Below are positions 54,068-62,476 of a stretch of DNA of 64,000 bases, one piece after another. The stretch comes from Planctomycetaceae bacterium. GTDB taxonomy: Bacteria > Planctomycetota > Planctomycetia > Pirellulales > Pirellulaceae. Within the stretch, counting starts at the first letter, position 1; each line of letters opens with the position of its first letter. Both the position numbers and the translations under genes were made by a program. The stretch is from positions 1 through 64,000 of the forward strand of contig JAAYDI010000011.1 of NCBI GenBank assembly GCA_012729315.1, read 5' to 3'. The notes under the pieces are model-generated. The model saw only the letters and a program-made list of their open reading frames with translations, searched no databases and was not told the DNA's origin.

Positions 54068-54721
54068 GTGGAATTGCTGCACCAGTTTATCGACCTGTTC
54101 CTGAATCTGGACGAGCACCTTGACGTCATCATCCAGAATTATGGCGCGTGGACGTACCTGATTCTGGTGGCGATCATCTTCTGCGAGACGGGGCTGGTGG
54201 TCACCCCCTTTCTACCGGGAGATTCCCTGTTGTTTGCGGCGGGCATCTTTGCGGCACGCGGCGCGCTGAACGTCCACCTGCTGTTTCTGCTGCTGGTGGT
54301 CGCTGCCGTTTTGGGCGACACCGTCAATTACTGGATTGGTGCTGTCATCGGCCCTCGGGCATTCAGCGGGAAGTATCGGTTGTTGAACCAGCGGCATTTG
54401 CAGAGGACGCACGAGTTCTACGAGCGTCATGGTGGCAAGACGATTGTGCTGGCACGATTCATCCCGATCATCCGCACCTTTGCCCCCTTCGTGGCCGGCA
54501 TTGGTGCCATGAACTACCCGCGGTTCATTGTGTACAACATCGCGGGCGGGGTGGCGTGGGTCGGCCTGTTCGTGTACGGCGGGTACGGCTTTGGCGAGCA
54601 GGAGATTGTGCGTGAGAATTTCCCGCTCGTGATCCTGGCCATCATCTTTATCTCGGTGCTCCCCATCGCCATTGAATTCGCGCGATCTTGGTTCAGCAGC
54701 CGGCCGGTAGACACCAAATAA
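54068..54721 (+). CDS. DedA-family membrane protein
   Basis: A 217-residue DedA/VTT-domain protein with the two conserved elements: FCETGLVVTPFLPGDSLLF (acidic Glu in the first re-entrant segment) and GGKTIVLARFIPIIRTFAPF with the essential arginines. A C-terminal membrane helix follows. DedA proteins act in undecaprenyl-phosphate or phospholipid flipping and in membrane homeostasis. Initiation is likely at the GTG 54068 with GGGGA upstream. Single gene between the isomerase-like gene and hppA. Confidence 0.93.
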   Translation: MELLHQFIDLFLNLDEHLDVIIQNYGAWTYLILVAIIFCETGLVVTPFLPGDSLLFAAGIFAARGALNVHLLFLLLVVAAVLGDTVNYWIGAVIGPRAFSGKYRLLNQRHLQRTHEFYERHGGKTIVLARFIPIIRTFAPFVAGIGAMNYPRFIVYNIAGGVAWVGLFVYGGYGFGEQEIVRENFPLVILAIIFISVLPIAIEFARSWFSSRPVDTK

Positions 54722-55048
54722 GGGCGAAGCGACGGCCGTTAGCGCCGTGGGCGAGAAGGGGGCCGCGCGCGGGGTGCGTCATGTGTTCGGATGGAATAGC
54801 GCGCCCTCGCCCTGGGCGAGACGAGGCTGCGTGCGGGGGGGTGCGCCTCGCTTGAGGGTGCCCGGCAAGCCCGGCAGACTGAGGCGCGGTCCCTTGACGG
54901 CGGAGCCGCCCACCGCTAAACAAGCTCTGACCCCCGCCAATTCGTCCGAGGGGTGATACCCGATTCCGGGCGAACCTGCAACAATGAGCGGTTCTACTGA
55001 GTCCCCGATTGTGCGGTTTCGTCTCTTCCCAGGTGCATTGAGGTGAAC
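54722..55048. other. Intergenic region upstream of the pyrophosphatase operon
   Basis: A 327-bp GC-rich region. A perfect 6-bp-stem hairpin (CTCGCC-CTG-GGCGAG, 54806-54820) and other short GC palindromes occur without T-tracts. No ORF with coding character; a promoter for hppA must be here but cannot be located by eye. Confidence 0.45.
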
Positions 55049-57604
55049 ATGATACAGCTACTGAAAACGAAGTGGAGGCAGGCCGTAGTCCAGACTGCCT
55101 GCGTGGTATTTCTCGCCACGTCTTTCGTCGCCGGTCCCCTGACGATGCCGCTCCTGGCGGCGGAGGACGGAGTGGTGGCGGCGGCGGGCGAGCAGGAATT
55201 TGAGTGGTTTGCGCCGTTTACGTCGGAAAAGTTCGATACGCTCGAACGGACCATGCTGATCGTGGTGGTGGCTATTGCCTTCGCCGGGTTGCTATACGCC
55301 CTGATGCTGGTGCGACAGGTGACCAACGCGGATCAGGGCACGCCGAAGATGCAGGAGATTGCGGCGGCCGTGCGGGAGGGGGCGAACGCGTATCTGGGTG
55401 CTCAGTTCCGCAAGATCGGGCCGCTGATCATCATCATCACGGTGGCATTGTTCCTGACGAAGTGGGGGCACTGGGAGTTTGCGTGGGGCCGATCGATCGC
55501 GTTTCTGTTCGGCTCGCTGTTCAGCTGGTGCGTGGGGTTTGTCGGCATGCGTCTGGCGACGACCGGCAACCTGCGTGTGGCGGCGGCCGCGCGGAGCAGT
55601 TACGGCAAGGCGTTGCAGCTGGGCTATCGGACCGGCACGATCACGGGCATGTTAACCGACGGGCTGGGGCTGTTGGGTGGCACGTGCATTTTCCTGGTGT
55701 ATGGCGAAGACGCGTATGAGGCTTTGCTGGGGTTCGGCTTCGGTGGTACGCTGCTGGCGTTGTTCATGCGGGTCGGCGGCGGCATCTACACCAAGGCGGC
55801 GGACGTTGGTGCGGACCTGGTGGGCAAAGTCGAGGCGGGCATTCCGGAAGACGATCCGCGGAACGCGGCGACGATCGCGGACAACGTGGGGGACAACGTC
55901 GGTGACTGTGCCGGTATGGCCGCCGACATTTTCGAGAGTTACGAAGTGACGATCGTCGCTGCGATGATCCTGGGCCTGGCCAGCTTCGGGCACAAAGGGG
56001 TGATCTTCCCGCTGCTGGTGCGCGGCATCGGCGTGATGGGGTCCATCATCAGCACCTACACGGTGAAGGCTGGCGCCAACGACACGTCGGACACGGCGTT
56101 GCGGAGCGTCCACCGCGGGTTCTGGATCGGATCGATCATATCCATCACCGGGTTCTTCATCATCGGGTTGTTCTATCTGCATTTCCCGAAGACGTACTTC
56201 ATTGACTACGAGATGGCCGTGCATGGTTTCCCGCAAGGTGATGCGGCGAATCTGCCATTCTGGGCCAACTTCTTCACCTCCACGCTCGACATGCGGCCGG
56301 CCTGGACCTGCCTGATCGGCGTGTTCCTGGCGATCGCGCTCAACAAGGTCACCAGCTACTACACGCACACCTCGCACAGCCCGGTCAAGACGCTGGCTCG
56401 GTCCTGCCAGACGGGCCATGCGACGAACATCATTCAGGGGTTCGCCGTCGGCTACGAGAGCACGGTGGTGTCCACCCTCGTGATTGCCGGCGCCATCATG
56501 CTGTCGGTGCTCTGCTACTTCGGCACGCCGCCGGTGTTTGTCGCCTACGGCGTGGCCATGACCGGCATCGGCATGCTCACGCTTACCGGCAACACGATCT
56601 CCATGGACGTCTTCGGCCCGGTCGCGGACAACGCCAACGGGATCGGCGAGATGGGGTACGATCGCGAGGAGATGGAACGGCAGGAGCCGGGCAGCTACCA
56701 GCGAGCCCGCCAGATCCTGGCCGACCTGGACGCGGTGGGGAACACCACCAAGGCCGAAACGAAGGGGATCGCCATCGGCTCGGCCGTCATCGCGGCCGTG
56801 TCGCTGTTCTCCAGCTTCATTGCCGTGATTGCAGTAGGCAGCGAAGACAAGCTGCGCTACATGACGATCGAGCAGTACGAGAAGTATGCCGGCGAGTTGA
56901 CCATCGCCGACCCGCTGGTGCTGATCGGACTGTTGATCGGCGGCGCGGTGCCGTTCCTGTTCAGCTCGATGCTGATCCGGGCGGTCGGCCGGGCAGCGTT
57001 CTTCATCGTGAAGGAGGTCCGCCTCCAGTTCCAGGATCCGGGGATCATGGACGGCACCAAGAAGCCGAACTACGGGCGGGTGGTCGACATCTGCACCAGC
57101 ACGGCACAGACCGAGCTGATCGGACCCGGATTGCTCGCCATCCTGGCCCCGGCGTTCGTCGGCTTCCTGCTCGGACCGTACGCCTTAGGAGGATTCCTGG
57201 CGGGCATGATCCTGGTGGGCCAGCTGCTGGCCGTCTTCATGGCCAACGCTGGCGGTGCCTGGGACAACGCCAAGAAGCTGATCGAGGATGGCCTGTACGG
57301 CGGCAAAGGCTCGGAAGCCCACAAGGCATCTGTCACCGGCGACACCGTGGGCGATCCGCTGAAGGATACCGCGGGCCCCGCCATCAATCCGCTGGTGAAG
57401 GTGATGAACATGGTGTGCCTGCTGGGCCTGAGCCTAGTGCTGTCCAACAACATGATGGGGATCAATCCCAGTGGGGAATCCACACGGTGGTACGTGGGGC
57501 TCCTGATGGCGGCCGTGTCTTTGGCCGGCATCTTGTGGGCTGTCTGGCGCAGCAAGCACGAGTCGGCCGAGATGAAGGAGATCGTTGGCGGCCTGGACGA
57601 TTAG
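55049..57604 (+). CDS. hppA: Membrane-bound K+-independent proton pyrophosphatase
   Basis: An 851-residue integral pyrophosphatase that couples PPi hydrolysis to ion export. Catalytic motifs are intact: GGGIYTKAADVGADLVGKVE, the DNVGDNVGDCAGMAADIFESY region and GDTVGDPLKDTAGPAINPL near the end. The determinant GNTTKAETKG has Lys568 and Thr571 (from ATG 55049), the K+-independent type; K+-dependent enzymes have Ala and Gly. The N-terminus carries an extra signal-like helix (TACVVFLATSFVAGPLTMPLL) and a linker before the first core helix. GAGG lies 5 nt before the ATG at 55049. cstA follows 27 bp downstream. Confidence 0.95.
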   Translation: MIQLLKTKWRQAVVQTACVVFLATSFVAGPLTMPLLAAEDGVVAAAGEQEFEWFAPFTSEKFDTLERTMLIVVVAIAFAGLLYALMLVRQVTNADQGTPKMQEIAAAVREGANAYLGAQFRKIGPLIIIITVALFLTKWGHWEFAWGRSIAFLFGSLFSWCVGFVGMRLATTGNLRVAAAARSSYGKALQLGYRTGTITGMLTDGLGLLGGTCIFLVYGEDAYEALLGFGFGGTLLALFMRVGGGIYTKAADVGADLVGKVEAGIPEDDPRNAATIADNVGDNVGDCAGMAADIFESYEVTIVAAMILGLASFGHKGVIFPLLVRGIGVMGSIISTYTVKAGANDTSDTALRSVHRGFWIGSIISITGFFIIGLFYLHFPKTYFIDYEMAVHGFPQGDAANLPFWANFFTSTLDMRPAWTCLIGVFLAIALNKVTSYYTHTSHSPVKTLARSCQTGHATNIIQGFAVGYESTVVSTLVIAGAIMLSVLCYFGTPPVFVAYGVAMTGIGMLTLTGNTISMDVFGPVADNANGIGEMGYDREEMERQEPGSYQRARQILADLDAVGNTTKAETKGIAIGSAVIAAVSLFSSFIAVIAVGSEDKLRYMTIEQYEKYAGELTIADPLVLIGLLIGGAVPFLFSSMLIRAVGRAAFFIVKEVRLQFQDPGIMDGTKKPNYGRVVDICTSTAQTELIGPGLLAILAPAFVGFLLGPYALGGFLAGMILVGQLLAVFMANAGGAWDNAKKLIEDGLYGGKGSEAHKASVTGDTVGDPLKDTAGPAINPLVKVMNMVCLLGLSLVLSNNMMGINPSGESTRWYVGLLMAAVSLAGILWAVWRSKHESAEMKEIVGGLDD

Positions 57605-57631
57605 TCTTCTAGTCATCACGAGAATGGAACC

Positions 57632-59272
57632 ATGCTGGCGATCCTGTTCGTGGCGTGTGCCGTAGTATTCGCCGTGGCGTTCTTCACGTACGGCCGGTTT
57701 CTCGAGCGACGTTTCGACGTCGACGACAACCGGCCGACGCCGAGCCACACGGAGTACGACGGAGTCGACCGCGTTCCGGCCCACCCGGCGGTTCTGTTCG
57801 GACATCATTTCTCGTCGATCGCCGGCGCGGGACCGATCGTAGGACCGATCGTCGCCGCGCTGGCGTTCGGCTGGGCCTTTCCTCTGGCCTGGATCCTGTT
57901 GGGATCGGTTTTCATTGGAGGGGTCCACGATTTTTCCGCCTTGATCGCGTCCGTGCGCAACCGGGCGCGGTCGGTGGCGGACATCGCTCGCGAATCCCTC
58001 TCCCCGTTGGCCTATCGCCTGCTGATGCTGTTCATGTGGCTGACGTTGGTCTACGTCCTGGCCGTGTTTACCGACCTGACGGCGACCACGTTCGTACAGG
58101 ACGGAGGGGTAGCCACCTCGTCGTGGATGTTTCTGGTCCTGGCGGTGTTGTTCGGCCTGAGCGTCTATCGGCTGCGCATGCCGATCCGATGGGCGTCGCT
58201 GATCTTCGTGCCGCTGGTGTTCCTGTGTGTCTGGCTGGGCCAGTTGTGGCCGATTCCCCCCGCGGCGGTCGGCGCGCTGACCGGCTGGGACCCCGCCCTG
58301 GTCTGGTCGATCATTCTGCTCCTCTACTGCCTTCTTGCCTCGGTGACGCCGGTCTGGGTCCTGCTGCAGCCGCGCGATTATCTGTCATCCTTTTTGCTTT
58401 ACGCTTCCCTCCTGGCCGGTCTGCTGGGTATCTTGCTGGGCGGATTCGACATGCAGTTCCCGGCATTCATCACGTGGCACGACGAGAAGCTCGGCTCGCT
58501 CTTTCCGATCCTGTTCATTACCATCGCCTGCGGTGCCTGTTCCGGCTTTCACTCGCTGGTCGCCTCCGGCACCACGTCCAAGCAGCTCGACAAGGAACGT
58601 CACGCGCGGACCGTCGGCTATGGTGCGATGCTGGTGGAGGGGCTCGTGGCCGTCATCGCCCTGGCGACGGTCATGATGATGGCCAGCGGAGAGGAGGTAG
58701 GCAGCCAGGAACCGACGATCGTGTTCGCCCAGGGGATGAGCCGGTTCGTCACGGTGCTGGGCCTCCCCGGCAAGCTCGGTTACGCCTTTGGACTGCTGGC
58801 ACTCTCCACGTTCATTCTCACCACGCTCGATACGGCGACGCGACTGGGCCGGTACATCTTCGAGGAGTTTTTCCAGCTGCGTGGCGGCTGGTCGCGCTAT
58901 CTGGCGACGGCGGCTACGCTGGCGTTGCCGCTGGTGTTCGCGCTGGTGGAACTCCACGACGCCCAGGGGCACCCACTGCCGGCCTGGAAAGCGGTGTGGC
59001 CCGTCTTCGGGGCCACCAATCAGCTCCTGGCCGGCTTGACGCTCCTCGTGCTGGCCGTCTGGGTGCGGAAGCTCGGCAAGCCGATCGGCTTTCTCATGCT
59101 GCCTCTGGTCTTCATGACGACGATGACGATCTGGGCACTCGTGCTGCTGGTCGGCCAGTACGGCATCTCGTTGATCGGCGTGGTCGCCATCGTGCTGCTG
59201 CTGCTGGCGATCCTGCTGATCGTCGAGTCGGCACGTGTCATGCGCCGATCGTTGTCGGGCATCGGCCAGTGA
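57632..59272 (+). CDS. cstA: CstA/BtsT-family carbon starvation transporter
   Basis: A 546-residue polytopic protein of the CstA family (peptide or pyruvate uptake). Landmarks are HFSSIAGAGPIVGPIVAALA, FIGGVHDFSALIASVRNRARS, VLLQPRDYLSSFLLY, ACGACSGFHSLVASGTTSKQ and GATNQLLAGLTLLVLAVW. It is shorter than E. coli CstA (about 700), the usual shorter class. About 15 membrane helices. It sits 27 bp behind hppA, so the pair is likely co-transcribed; uptake could use the ion gradient the pyrophosphatase helps sustain (inference). Confidence 0.93.
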   Translation: MLAILFVACAVVFAVAFFTYGRFLERRFDVDDNRPTPSHTEYDGVDRVPAHPAVLFGHHFSSIAGAGPIVGPIVAALAFGWAFPLAWILLGSVFIGGVHDFSALIASVRNRARSVADIARESLSPLAYRLLMLFMWLTLVYVLAVFTDLTATTFVQDGGVATSSWMFLVLAVLFGLSVYRLRMPIRWASLIFVPLVFLCVWLGQLWPIPPAAVGALTGWDPALVWSIILLLYCLLASVTPVWVLLQPRDYLSSFLLYASLLAGLLGILLGGFDMQFPAFITWHDEKLGSLFPILFITIACGACSGFHSLVASGTTSKQLDKERHARTVGYGAMLVEGLVAVIALATVMMMASGEEVGSQEPTIVFAQGMSRFVTVLGLPGKLGYAFGLLALSTFILTTLDTATRLGRYIFEEFFQLRGGWSRYLATAATLALPLVFALVELHDAQGHPLPAWKAVWPVFGATNQLLAGLTLLVLAVWVRKLGKPIGFLMLPLVFMTTMTIWALVLLVGQYGISLIGVVAIVLLLLAILLIVESARVMRRSLSGIGQ

Positions 59273-59422
59273 CGTTGGCATGCCCCTGTGCATACGATTG
59301 TACACATGCTTGTATTCGAGTGACGCGCGACGTGACTTGCGGCCGGCGCTGATGTACACTCCATTAGCGGCGATTCAGTATCTTTTCGTAGAGCATCTCT
59401 GGCAGCGAGCGGCAGGACGGCC

Positions 59423-60574
59423 ATGGGCGGATCTTGGCGAATCGGCACAGTCTCGGGCATTGGCATCTTCCTGCACTGGACCTTCCTGATCCTGCTGGGC
59501 TGGATCGGCGTGTCGCACATTCTGCGGGGTGATGGCCTGGGGGATGCCCTCCAGGGGATCATCATGATCGTGGCCCTCTTCGGCGTGGTGGTGCTGCATG
59601 AGTTGGGACACGCCCTGGCGGCCCGCCGCTACGGCATTCCCACCAAGGACATCACGCTGCTGCCGATTGGCGGGGTGGCCCGGCTGGAACGCATGCCCGA
59701 AGAGCCGCGGGAGGAGCTGGTCGTGGCACTGGCTGGCCCCAGCGTGAACGTGGTGCTGGCTATCCTGTGTGCGGTGGGCATCATGGTCTTCGCGGGCACC
59801 ACGAACGTGGCGACGAGCATCAACACCGGCATGAACGAGCTGGAAGTGCTGATGGAGAACCAGCAACAGCTCGGGACGCTCAGCGAACCGCTTGTGGGGT
59901 TCCTCACCTTCATGCTGATCGCCAACGTGATCCTGGTCGTGTTCAACCTGCTCCCGGCATTCCCGATGGATGGCGGCCGCGTACTGCGGGCGATTCTGGC
60001 AATGAACATGGACTATGTCCGCGCAACGCAGACGGCGGCCACGATCGGCAAGGGGATGGCCGTGCTGATCGGCTTCTGGGGGCTGTTCAGCATGAATCCG
60101 TTCCCCGTATTCATCGCGCTGTTCGTGTGGCTGGGGGCCGCGTCGGAAGCGTCGATGGTGCAGGTGAAGTCGGGTCTGCAGGGGATTCCGGTGGCACAGG
60201 CGATGGTGAGCGAGTTCCGCACGCTGGCACCGGAAGATCCGCTGGGTGAAGCGGCGCGGCATATCATCGCCGGTTTCCAGCACGACTTCCCGGTCGTGGC
60301 CGAGGGGCGCATCGTCGGTGTGCTGACCAAGATGGACCTGCTCAAACACATGGCCGAGCAAGGACCGGGTGAACAGGTAGGCACCGTGATGCGCCGCGAC
60401 TTCGAGCAAGCCGATCCCGGCGACATGCTGGACACGGTATTTGCACGCCTGCAAGGCTGCGACTGCCATGCGATCCCGGTCGTGCGTCAAGGGAATCTCG
60501 TCGGCATGCTGACCATGGAGAACGTCGGGGAGTACCTGGCGATCCGGTCCGCGCTGAGCGCCCGCCGCATATAG
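59423..60574 (+). CDS. Site-2 protease-family zinc metalloprotease with tandem CBS domains
   Basis: A 383-residue intramembrane metalloprotease of the Rip3/SpoIVFB-like group. The zinc-binding motif HELGH is at 59-63 and the third ligand Asp183 in NLLPAFPMDGGR. About six membrane helices are followed by two CBS domains (about 245-300 and 310-375, HDFPVVAEGRIVGVLTKMDL and HAIPVVRQGNLVGMLTMENV), which commonly bind adenine nucleotides. It cleaves membrane-embedded substrates such as anti-sigma factors; none is encoded nearby. No strong ribosome-binding site is seen. Confidence 0.93.
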   Translation: MGGSWRIGTVSGIGIFLHWTFLILLGWIGVSHILRGDGLGDALQGIIMIVALFGVVVLHELGHALAARRYGIPTKDITLLPIGGVARLERMPEEPREELVVALAGPSVNVVLAILCAVGIMVFAGTTNVATSINTGMNELEVLMENQQQLGTLSEPLVGFLTFMLIANVILVVFNLLPAFPMDGGRVLRAILAMNMDYVRATQTAATIGKGMAVLIGFWGLFSMNPFPVFIALFVWLGAASEASMVQVKSGLQGIPVAQAMVSEFRTLAPEDPLGEAARHIIAGFQHDFPVVAEGRIVGVLTKMDLLKHMAEQGPGEQVGTVMRRDFEQADPGDMLDTVFARLQGCDCHAIPVVRQGNLVGMLTMENVGEYLAIRSALSARRI

Positions 60575-60599
60575 TGCCCGGCGCCGGCACATCGGCCGC

Positions 60600-60648
60600 C
60601 ATCATGGCGCATCATCATGGCGCATCATCATGGCGCATCATCATGGCG
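60600..60648. repeat. 13-bp tandem repeat, about 3.8 copies
   Basis: CATCATCATGGCG is repeated at 60610, 60623 and 60636, with a 10-bp partial copy before them. It lies just after the site-2 protease gene and overlaps the stop of the C-terminal fragment on the minus strand. Confidence 0.9.
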
Positions 60649-60832
60649 TGTCGGCGCCGAAGACCTCGCGCAGCACCTCGAGTTTCATGTACTCGCTCGT
60701 GTAGTCGAACAGCGACGCCACCCAGTGCTCGGCTGGAATCCGCGACGGACCCACTGCGCCGCATCCAATCAGGGGCGTGCCCAACCCTGCCGCGCGCGCC
60801 GCAGTTCGCAGCTCGTCGAAGAATCGCCGGGG
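60641..60832 (-). pseudogene. Orphan C-terminal protein fragment directly after the kinase stop
   Basis: Immediately after the kinase TAG, the same minus-strand frame stays open for 63 codons: PRRFFDELRTAARAAGLGTP, LIGCGAVGPSRIPAEHW, YTSEYMKLEVLREVFGADTP, stop at 60641-60643. The composition (aromatics, acidic residues, few Arg/Pro runs) looks like genuine protein. There is no start codon of its own near the front. It may be the end of a lost gene fused by deletion, or a readthrough extension. The family is not recognised. Confidence 0.4.
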
Positions 60833-61912
60833 CTAGCGTTTCACCCGTGTGTTGCCTTTCCAGATGTCCCAGATCTGCGTTTCGTCAGTCGGCTGGGCGT
60901 AGTCGGTTATCAGAGTCGTCGCCAGAGCGCCGCTGGCCCAGCCAAACTGGACCCACTCGGACGGCTCCCATCCTTTGAGGATGGCGTACAGCAAGCCGCC
61001 CACGAATCCGTCGCCGCCGCCGATGCGATCGAGCACCGTGATTTCGCGCGGTTCGACGATGTGCCAATTCCCGCTTTCGGACAGGATCGCGCCCCACAGG
61101 TGGCAGTTGGCACTGATGGCCTCCCGCAGCGTCGTGGCGAAGACCGAGGCGTGCGGAAAGGCCTGTTGGGCACGTTCGATCATCGTCTGGAACTTGGCGA
61201 TTTCGGTGGCGATGTCCTTGCCTCCCGCCGCGGGCCCCTGAATGCCCAGTCCCAGCTGAAAATCCTCTTCGTTCCCCATCAGGATGTCGGCGACGGAGGC
61301 GATTTCCAGGAATATCTTGCGGAGTTCCTCCTCGCGGTTCTTCCAGAAGGAATCCCGGTGGTTGAGATCGAACGAGATGCGCGCGCCGTGTGCCTTGGCG
61401 GCCCGCGCGATCTCCAGGCAGAAGGCGCCGGTGCCGGGCGACAGGGCTGCGATCAGGCCCGACAGGTGCACGATCTGGACCCCCTCGCGGCCGAAGATCC
61501 GCTCCAGGTCGAAATCGCGGACGTTGAGTGTTTGGCCCACTTCCCCGGCCCGGTCGTTGTGCACGATCGGGCCCCGCGGTCCGTAACCACTGTCTGCCAG
61601 GTTGAACTGGTGACGATATCCCCAAGGCCCCCCCTGTTCGACATCCGGCCCCTCATAGTCCATATGCCGGCTCGCCAGGTCGTCCTTGATGAAGCGTGCA
61701 ATCGGACTGTCCTTGACAAAGGTCGTCAGCACTTTGACGCGGAGACCGAGGTACGAGCAGACGCTGGCTACATTCGTCTCGGCGCTGGTGGCATGCATGG
61801 TGAACGTATGGCTGCAGTGCATGGGTTGCCGCACAGTCGGGGTGAGCCGCACTCCCATACTGGTTGGCACGAGCAGGGCATAGGCACAGTCTTTCCGGAA
61901 CTCCAGGCTCAT
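60833..61912 (-). CDS. PfkB-family carbohydrate kinase
   Basis: A 359-residue ribokinase-fold kinase. The catalytic motif DRIGGGDGFVGGLL (Asp near 302) and the anion-hole glycine are intact. Residues 40-110 give the usual substrate lid (NVASVCSYLGLRVKVLTTF). The middle region has FDLNHRDSFW (family LDxNxR) and ILMGNEEDF. Sequence features resemble 2-keto-3-deoxygluconate kinases, so phosphorylation of a keto-acid sugar is plausible. GGGAGG is 5 nt upstream of the ATG at 61912. A longer ORF upstream is rejected as noise. Confidence 0.9.
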   Translation of the reverse strand: MSLEFRKDCAYALLVPTSMGVRLTPTVRQPMHCSHTFTMHATSAETNVASVCSYLGLRVKVLTTFVKDSPIARFIKDDLASRHMDYEGPDVEQGGPWGYRHQFNLADSGYGPRGPIVHNDRAGEVGQTLNVRDFDLERIFGREGVQIVHLSGLIAALSPGTGAFCLEIARAAKAHGARISFDLNHRDSFWKNREEELRKIFLEIASVADILMGNEEDFQLGLGIQGPAAGGKDIATEIAKFQTMIERAQQAFPHASVFATTLREAISANCHLWGAILSESGNWHIVEPREITVLDRIGGGDGFVGGLLYAILKGWEPSEWVQFGWASGALATTLITDYAQPTDETQIWDIWKGNTRVKR

Positions 61913-61927
61913 AGAAACCTCCCGATC

Positions 61928-61951
61928 ATGCAGGGGAATATGCAGGGGAAC
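61928..61951 (-). repeat. 12-bp tandem duplication in the kinase leader
   Basis: ATGCAGGGGAAT at 61928-61939 is followed by ATGCAGGGGAAC at 61940-61951, differing at the last base. It lies 16-39 bp upstream of the kinase start codon, next to the ribosome-binding site. Confidence 0.75.
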
Positions 61952-61964
61952 TGAGTCTCCCTCC

Positions 61965-61993
61965 AGGTAATCGCATTTCCGGTCAAATGTCAA
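61965..61993 (-). promoter_or_regulatory. Weak sigma-70-like promoter candidate for the kinase gene
   Basis: On the minus strand a perfect TTGACA (61993-61988) is followed after 17 nt by TTACCT, a poor -10 match. The location, about 60 bp upstream of the start codon, is suitable. The weak -10 keeps confidence low. Confidence 0.25.
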
Positions 61994-62152
61994 CGTGGTT
62001 GTCTTTCGACTCCGTGCGAGGTAGTTTGTGAGTCGAGTTCCTGAACTGGGCTGCCAGCATACGAGGAGACAGGATCGGCCGGATATAGATGGGGACACCT
62101 GCCCGGCAGTCTGAGTTGTCACACGTTTGTCATACTGAAAGGTCCGCCAGCC

Positions 62153-62476
62153 ATGCTGATTGTCCATGTACACGTGCACGTCAAAGCGGAATGCCTGGAG
62201 GCGTTCCGCCAGGCTACGCTCGCCAATGCCTCGCAGAGTGTGAAAGAGCCGGGTATTGTGCGTTTCGACGTGATCCAGCAGGCCGACGATCCCACACGGT
62301 TCGTGCTGATCGAGGTCTACCGCACGGCCGACGACCCGGCCCGGCACAAGGAGACCGCGCATTACGCGGCCTGGCGCGACGCGGTCGCCGATATGATGGC
62401 GGAGCCGCGTTCCAGCGTGAAGTATTCCCCCGTCCATCCTGCTGCGCCTGGCTGGGAGATGGCCGATGCGATTTGA
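62153..62476 (+). CDS. Antibiotic biosynthesis monooxygenase (ABM)-fold protein
   Basis: A 107-residue dimeric ferredoxin-like fold protein of the ABM/LsrG type. Typical strands are [16 protein letters not shown] and [24 protein letters not shown], followed by [14 protein letters not shown]. Members act as small monooxygenases, isomerases or decarboxylases; the one here is unassigned. AAAGG lies upstream of the ATG at 62153. The alcohol dehydrogenase start overlaps its end by 11 bp, so the two act as one translational unit. Confidence 0.88.
   Translation: MLIVHVHVHVKAECLEAFRQATLANASQSVKEPGIVRFDVIQQADDPTRFVLIEVYRTADDPARHKETAHYAAWRDAVADMMAEPRSSVKYSPVHPAAPGWEMADAI

Noticed and set aside
60600-60648. 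CRISPR-like or iteron repeats
   Set aside because: 13-bp perfect tandem units without spacers and with no replication gene nearby; a simple minisatellite.
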